Below are positions 13,860 to 17,106 of a stretch of DNA of 17,106 nucleotides, one piece after another (position 1 is the stretch's first letter; each line of letters opens with the position of its first letter). The notes under the pieces were generated by a model, which saw only the letters and a list, made by a program, of their open reading frames with translations, made no database searches and was not told the DNA's origin. The position numbers were made by a program, and so were the translations under genes. Source of the stretch: Holosporales bacterium (GTDB lineage Bacteria > Pseudomonadota > Alphaproteobacteria > BNTO01). Location: contig JAIRNW010000002.1 in NCBI GenBank assembly GCA_031257795.1, positions 1 to 17,106 of the forward strand, read 5' to 3'.

Positions 13860-14657
13860 TCACTGCATAGGCGGCGGATACTGCGGCATATTTGGCACCG
13901 GGGTTTGCTGATATTGCTGCTGCGGGAACTGCCCACCAACCGTAGGCTGAGCAAACTGCCCCGGTGCGGCGCCCATCTGGTTCCCTCCGAATTGCGCTGG
14001 CGCACCACCAGGCGCACCTTCGCCGGTGAAAACCCCTGGCTGGAAACCCTGGGGATTTTGACCCTGCTGCGCCTGCTGCTCTGTTGGCGACTCCTCCTCT
14101 TCTTCCTCTTTAGTGGCCGCCTTTGGAGCCGCCTTCTTTGGAGCCTTTTTCTTTACAGGTTTCACATTTTTCTTATTTTGCGGCTTACGGTTCTTTGCGG
14201 GGGCCTTGCCTGAATCGCCGGACAAATTATATTTTTTCCTACAAACAGCACAGATCCCAGAACCCTTCTCTCTAATAATACGGGCAATCTTCCTTTCCAG
14301 CTCGGCCTTCTGTTTTTGCAGCTCTGCTAAACTCTCTGCTGCCCCTTTTTGCATGAATTCCCTATATTTTTTACGAGCCTCAGGAACCTCCTTGGCAGCA
14401 CGTAATTTTTGCACTTGCTCATCAGAAAGATTTTTCGCACGTTGCTGAGCATCTTTATCAAAATCTACATTCTTATTGCCACATCCTGACAGAGAGACAG
14501 CCAACGCCACGGCAACAGCCAAATACCCAGATCCCAAAAGTTTGCGAGTTTGTCGCCCCCGTTGCTCACCCAGAGCCGCACAGCCCTGCGCCCGCACATC
14601 AAGATTTTTACCAACAAATCTTTTTATAACTTGGTCTAGCAAACGTAACCTCCCCAT
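13860..14657 (-). CDS. Putative lipoprotein, coiled coil plus Lys/Ala- and Gln/Pro-rich tail
   Basis: 265 residues; family not recognised. A hydrophobic segment YLAVAVALAVSLSGC ends in a lipobox with Cys59, so the mature part should be lipid-anchored. It then has a charged helical stretch (about 65-145) suited to a coiled coil, a CAVC pair near 153-156, a basic K/A/P stretch, a run of acidic residues, and a Gln/Pro/Gly-rich C-terminus with PQQQYQQTP. The n-region of the signal peptide is abnormal: about 36 codons from a type B repeat separate MGRLRLL from GYLAVAV. A strong GGGGAGG (14649-14655) overlaps this ATG but is six bases from the TTG of codon 6, so translation may start there. It lies between gspE and gspF and may serve the same machine, but that is only context. 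Confidence 0.65.
   Translation of the reverse strand: MGRLRLLDQVIKRFVGKNLDVRAQGCAALGEQRGRQTRKLLGSGYLAVAVALAVSLSGCGNKNVDFDKDAQQRAKNLSDEQVQKLRAAKEVPEARKKYREFMQKGAAESLAELQKQKAELERKIARIIREKGSGICAVCRKKYNLSGDSGKAPAKNRKPQNKKNVKPVKKKAPKKAAPKAATKEEEEEESPTEQQAQQGQNPQGFQPGVFTGEGAPGGAPAQFGGNQMGAAPGQFAQPTVGGQFPQQQYQQTPVPNMPQYPPPMQ
14527..14634 (+). repeat. Type B element in the signal peptide of the lipoprotein
   Basis: Left end CCAGATCCCAAAAGTTTGCG, right end CCAACAAATCTTTTTATAAC then TTGG. The interior has GAGTTTGTCG, GTTGCTCA and CTGCGCCCGCACATCAAG in the order of other type B copies, but the GTAC hairpin has decayed. It measures exactly 108 bp, that is 36 codons. Confidence 0.8.
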
Positions 14658-14765
14658 TTCACCCCCAAATACCGCAATAAAACACTATCACCATTTACAG
14701 CCAGAGTAGTACAAACCCATCTACAATACAATACATGCACAAGAATATTGCCAAATAACACAGTC

Positions 14766-14820
14766 CCCGACAGTTTGCTGGTTCGTCGATCCATTGCTCG
14801 GCTTGAACAGTCCGTAAAGT
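14766..14820 (+). repeat. Half type B element abutting the gspE stop
   Basis: GTTTGCTGGTTCGTCGATCC followed by ATTGCTCGGCTTGAACAGT matches the left half of type B. The match runs to the position of the hairpin loop, directly against the gspE stop codon; the right half is absent. The rest of 14658-14765 shows no feature I can name. Confidence 0.7.
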
Positions 14821-16719
14821 TCAGTTGTGATTGGCGATAACGCGCGCAACCTCCTGCTTCGTCGTCAGCCCAATATCAGCTTTCGCGAGCCCGTCTTCGT
14901 ACATGCTGCGGAAATTTTTTCTCAGCATGGCCTCGCGTAATACCGCCAGAGAAGCCTGCTCCGCGATTAGCAAATCCAGCTCAGCATCAATAACAACCGC
15001 TTCGGCTATGGCAAGGCGCCCTCTAAAACCAATGTCGTTGCACGACCTGCAAATACCGGCATTCTTCTCATGTATTGCATCACCAAAGGTTGGCGGGTTA
15101 TTCCCATCTTTTGGAGCATCTTGATTACAGCTACCTCCGCCGCAAACAGTGCAAACCCTCCTCACCAACCGCTGCGACATCAGCAGCAACAGCTGCCCCG
15201 CAAGCAACGTCGGGCTCAGGCCCAGGTCATACAAGCGGTTTGGAATATGCAAAACATCATTAACATGCAGCGTAGACAAAACCAAGTGCCCAGTCATAGA
15301 GGCCCGCAGCGCAATTCTCGCCGTATCCTCATCGCGAATCTCGCCAACAAAAATCACATCCGGATCCTGCCTCAACACCGACCTAATCCCCGCCGCAAAG
15401 CTCAGCACCCCACTCGCACGAATCTCCGTTTGCCTCACATTTTTCAGCTGCGACTCCACCGGATCTTCGAGCGTCATGATATTCAGGGTTTCCGCGTCTA
15501 AAAGGGAACACAATGTGTATAACGTTGTTGTTTTCCCAGAGCCAGTTGGCCCACAAAGCAATATCAGGCCGTACGGAGCGTGGATCGCAACATTCAGCGC
15601 ATCCACGATTTGCTGGCTGAACCCCAGCTCATCCAAAGACAAAACTTCGCGATTCTTATACAAAATCCTAATCACAACGCTTTCCCCAAACACTATTGGA
15701 TGCGTTGACACGCGGAAATCGTAGAGGCAATTCGAGGGCAGGCAGTCGCGCTCTGCGGCGGGCGGCGACGCGTGATCCAACGAATATTTTCCGGCAGTTG
15801 TCGTGTGCCCACCAATTTCTTTCTCGAAGTGCCCAGACTGCGGGCGGCGCGACTCAGAAATATCGAGGTTCGCCAGCACTTTCAGGCGGACCAAAAAATT
15901 TTGCCAAACATTTTTGTGCAGGCTACAGGCCTGCTGCAGAAGGCCGTCCACGCGATACCGGACTTTCACCAAGAAGCGCTCGGGCTGGAAATGGATGTCA
16001 GAGGCGCGGTTGGCGATTGCTTGCTGCAAAATAAAATCCAAGAAATCGGCGATGTTGTGCGGGTTCTCGTTGATTGCCTCCAACATAGCGCTTATCTCAT
16101 GGCGCCCAGCTTGTTCTTTGATGGGAGGTAGTTCTTTGAGTGGTGACATAACAGAACTTTCTTCTTTGATGCGCGGTATAGCCAGACCTTCTGGCTCTGA
16201 AAATTTCGTGTAGAGTGTGGTTTCTCCGGGTTCCTTCATATTCCTGGAATTTTTGAGAGAATCATACATTTTACGAAAATTTACGATTCCGGTTTTGCTG
16301 GCATAGAAAAACTGCAAGCGAGGCTGGTTCTGAAATTTCTCAGAAATTACGCGCAGCACCACATCTTTGAGAGGCAGATCTTCAGGGTCGTACATCGCGA
16401 TCTTGATTGCTTGCGCATCGCAATGAAATACCGTGACGAGGCCGCTGCTCAGCGCTTCGCCGTCTATGTTACAAAAATTTACTCCATTCACAATATAGAA
16501 ATTGATCCACGCATCTAGATTGACCTGTTTAAATCCAGTTATTTCAAATAAAACATCCGCAGCAGTTTCGGCGGAAACGAAACCCAACTTTACAAATATC
16601 TCATCTATTCTCTCGAGCGTTTCCTGCATCTCCTCCCGGGCTATCTGCACTTGATTGAGGGAAACTAGCCCGCGCTCTAGTAGTATTTTTTGAAAGGATG
16701 TGACGGTACTGGCAAGCAT
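14821..16719 (-). CDS. gspE: Type II secretion / type IV pilus assembly ATPase (GspE/PilB family)
   Basis: 632 residues; usual length 500-600. Cytoplasmic hexameric ATPase that drives pseudopilus or pilus assembly. An N-terminal GspE/MshEN-type domain lies at about 10-150, then an acidic linker. The ATPase core has ASDIHFQPE near 239-247, Walker A GPTGSGKT at 390-397, the Asp box TLEDPVE near 416-422, Walker B DVIFVGEIRDEDTA near 454-467, the His box GHLVLSTLHVND near 477-488, and the zinc motif CxxC at 523/526 and 557/560. Residues about 305-332 are an insert between EIGG and YDFRVSTHP, where relatives run straight on. The loop between the cysteine pairs is also long. A half type B element abuts its stop and a type A element ends the upstream region 28 bases before its ATG. 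Confidence 0.88.
   Translation of the reverse strand: MLASTVTSFQKILLERGLVSLNQVQIAREEMQETLERIDEIFVKLGFVSAETAADVLFEITGFKQVNLDAWINFYIVNGVNFCNIDGEALSSGLVTVFHCDAQAIKIAMYDPEDLPLKDVVLRVISEKFQNQPRLQFFYASKTGIVNFRKMYDSLKNSRNMKEPGETTLYTKFSEPEGLAIPRIKEESSVMSPLKELPPIKEQAGRHEISAMLEAINENPHNIADFLDFILQQAIANRASDIHFQPERFLVKVRYRVDGLLQQACSLHKNVWQNFLVRLKVLANLDISESRRPQSGHFEKEIGGHTTTAGKYSLDHASPPAAERDCLPSNCLYDFRVSTHPIVFGESVVIRILYKNREVLSLDELGFSQQIVDALNVAIHAPYGLILLCGPTGSGKTTTLYTLCSLLDAETLNIMTLEDPVESQLKNVRQTEIRASGVLSFAAGIRSVLRQDPDVIFVGEIRDEDTARIALRASMTGHLVLSTLHVNDVLHIPNRLYDLGLSPTLLAGQLLLLMSQRLVRRVCTVCGGGSCNQDAPKDGNNPPTFGDAIHEKNAGICRSCNDIGFRGRLAIAEAVVIDAELDLLIAEQASLAVLREAMLRKNFRSMYEDGLAKADIGLTTKQEVARVIANHN
15724..15807 (-). 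repeat. In-frame insert in gspE, possibly a degenerate type B element
   Basis: The extra 28 codons are clear from the protein pattern. The DNA resembles a type B core only in part: GGGCAGGCAGTCGCGCTCTG against GGGCAGGAGTCACGCAGCGC, with weak GGCA/TGCC ends. Origin from the repeat is therefore only probable. Confidence 0.45.
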
Positions 16720-16747
16720 AGTAAAAACACAGCGGGAATCAAGATTA

Positions 16748-16890
16748 GACCTCTTTCCAAACTCTTCAAAATCAGTTTTTGGGTACGTCGATCCGGGGCT
16801 CGAATGCTCACGTACGTCTAAGTACGCTCCGCTTCTGTGCTCCGTGTCTCCTTCCCAAAATTCTGATTTTGAAGGTTTCGAAAGAGGTCC
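16748..16890 (+). repeat. Type A palindromic element (complete, reference copy)
   Basis: 143 bp. Left arm GACCTCTTTCCAAACTCTTC, right arm GAAGGTTTCGAAAGAGGTCC, pairing over about 26 bases with a few mismatches. The core runs GGGTACGTCGATCCGGGGCT, GAATGCTCACGTAC-GTCTAA-GTACGCTCCGC, TTCTGTGCTCCGTGTCTCC. ATTA lies on the left flank and again on the right, a possible 4 bp target duplication. Confidence 0.9.
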
Positions 16891-16911
16891 ATTATACTTG
16901 TAGTATTACAT

Positions 16912-16996
16912 ATGAATAGGCCTGTTGCAAAAGCCTCAGAAGTTGCTTTTGGGGAAGAAGCCTCGAAGCGCAAAAGCGCAGCGTACTCAAACCCTA
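16912..16996 (-). repeat. Half element with shared core and a different end
   Basis: Contains GCCTCGAAGCGCAAAAGCGC followed by AGCGTACTC, the left half of the shared core. Instead of an A, B or E cap it has GCAAAAGC ... GTTGCTTTTGG, an inverted pair. Nothing to the right matches the second half of the core. Confidence 0.5.
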
Positions 16997-17003
16997 ACCC
17001 CGC

Positions 17004-17106
17004 CTATTTTAGGGAATCTATTCCAAGCTTTTTAAAAAGTCCCATTGTTTTTTTCGGGATTTCAGATACATGCCACACATCATTAATCCTTATTTTATAC
17101 ATAGAT
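17004..17106 (-). CDS. C-terminal end of an unidentified protein, cut by the right edge
   Basis: An open frame of 33 codons runs in from the right edge to a TAG at 17004-17006. The last residues are KIRINDVWHVSEIP and KKTMGLFKKLGIDSLK. An internal ATG near the edge would allow a 32-residue peptide, but continuation off the window is more likely. Not recognised; it could belong to the gspE unit. Confidence 0.35.
   Translation of the reverse strand, partial: SMYKIRINDVWHVSEIPKKTMGLFKKLGIDSLK

Noticed and set aside
1..17106. CRISPR array
   Set aside because: The repeats are long, palindromic, irregularly spaced and in both orientations; no short regular repeats with unique spacers and no cas genes are present.

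Overview
The window is a stretch of bacterial chromosome, most probably from an alphaproteobacterium and, by inference, a host-associated one of Holosporales/Rickettsiales type. Pointers are a ribosomal protein L31 without zinc cysteines, an L9 with a long charged tail, a DUF721 (DciA-like) protein of alphaproteobacterial style, an isolated type VI secretion gene (tssG), and housekeeping genes carrying in-frame palindromic insertions, as in Rickettsia and Wolbachia. The assignment rests on protein features read by eye, not on a search.

Layout. 1-1858: a minus-strand MotA/TolQ/ExbB proton-channel protein followed by a 460-base gene-free block packed with repeats. 1859-3082: tssG (minus). 3239-6822: plus-strand lipid/ribosome operon rpmF-plsX-fabH-dusB. 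6909-10421: minus-strand rpmE, uvrD/pcrA-like helicase and ddl, convergent with dusB. 10772-12252: plus-strand rplI, dciA-like and a Fis-type HTH protein. 12458-16719: minus-strand gspE, a Q/P-rich lipoprotein and gspF, a type II secretion/type IV pilus assembly pair split by an unrecognised lipoprotein. The right edge cuts an open frame.

The striking part is the repeats. About 17 copies, full or partial and roughly one per kilobase, belong to one modular palindromic superfamily. They share a core of about 65 bp (AGGAG-CACG-AGCGCAGAAGCG ... GTAC-loop-GTAC ... GGATCGACG). The core carries at least three different inverted-repeat caps: type A (GGACCTCTTTC), type B (CACAAAAAGTTTGTGGG) and type E (GAAC..GTTGACATAA). 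No transposase is visible.

Type B copies lie in frame inside fabH, ddl, tssG and the signal peptide of the lipoprotein, and a degenerate one may lie in gspE. They add about 29-40 residues each without destroying catalytic motifs. Other copies sit within a few bases of the stop codons of almost every transcription unit. Three type B copies carry a nested 36-38 bp palindrome at the same internal position, and one type A copy carries a 91 bp insert exactly in its hairpin loop. This resembles the Rickettsia palindromic elements in behaviour, but the modular cap/core design and nesting deserve a genome-wide survey.
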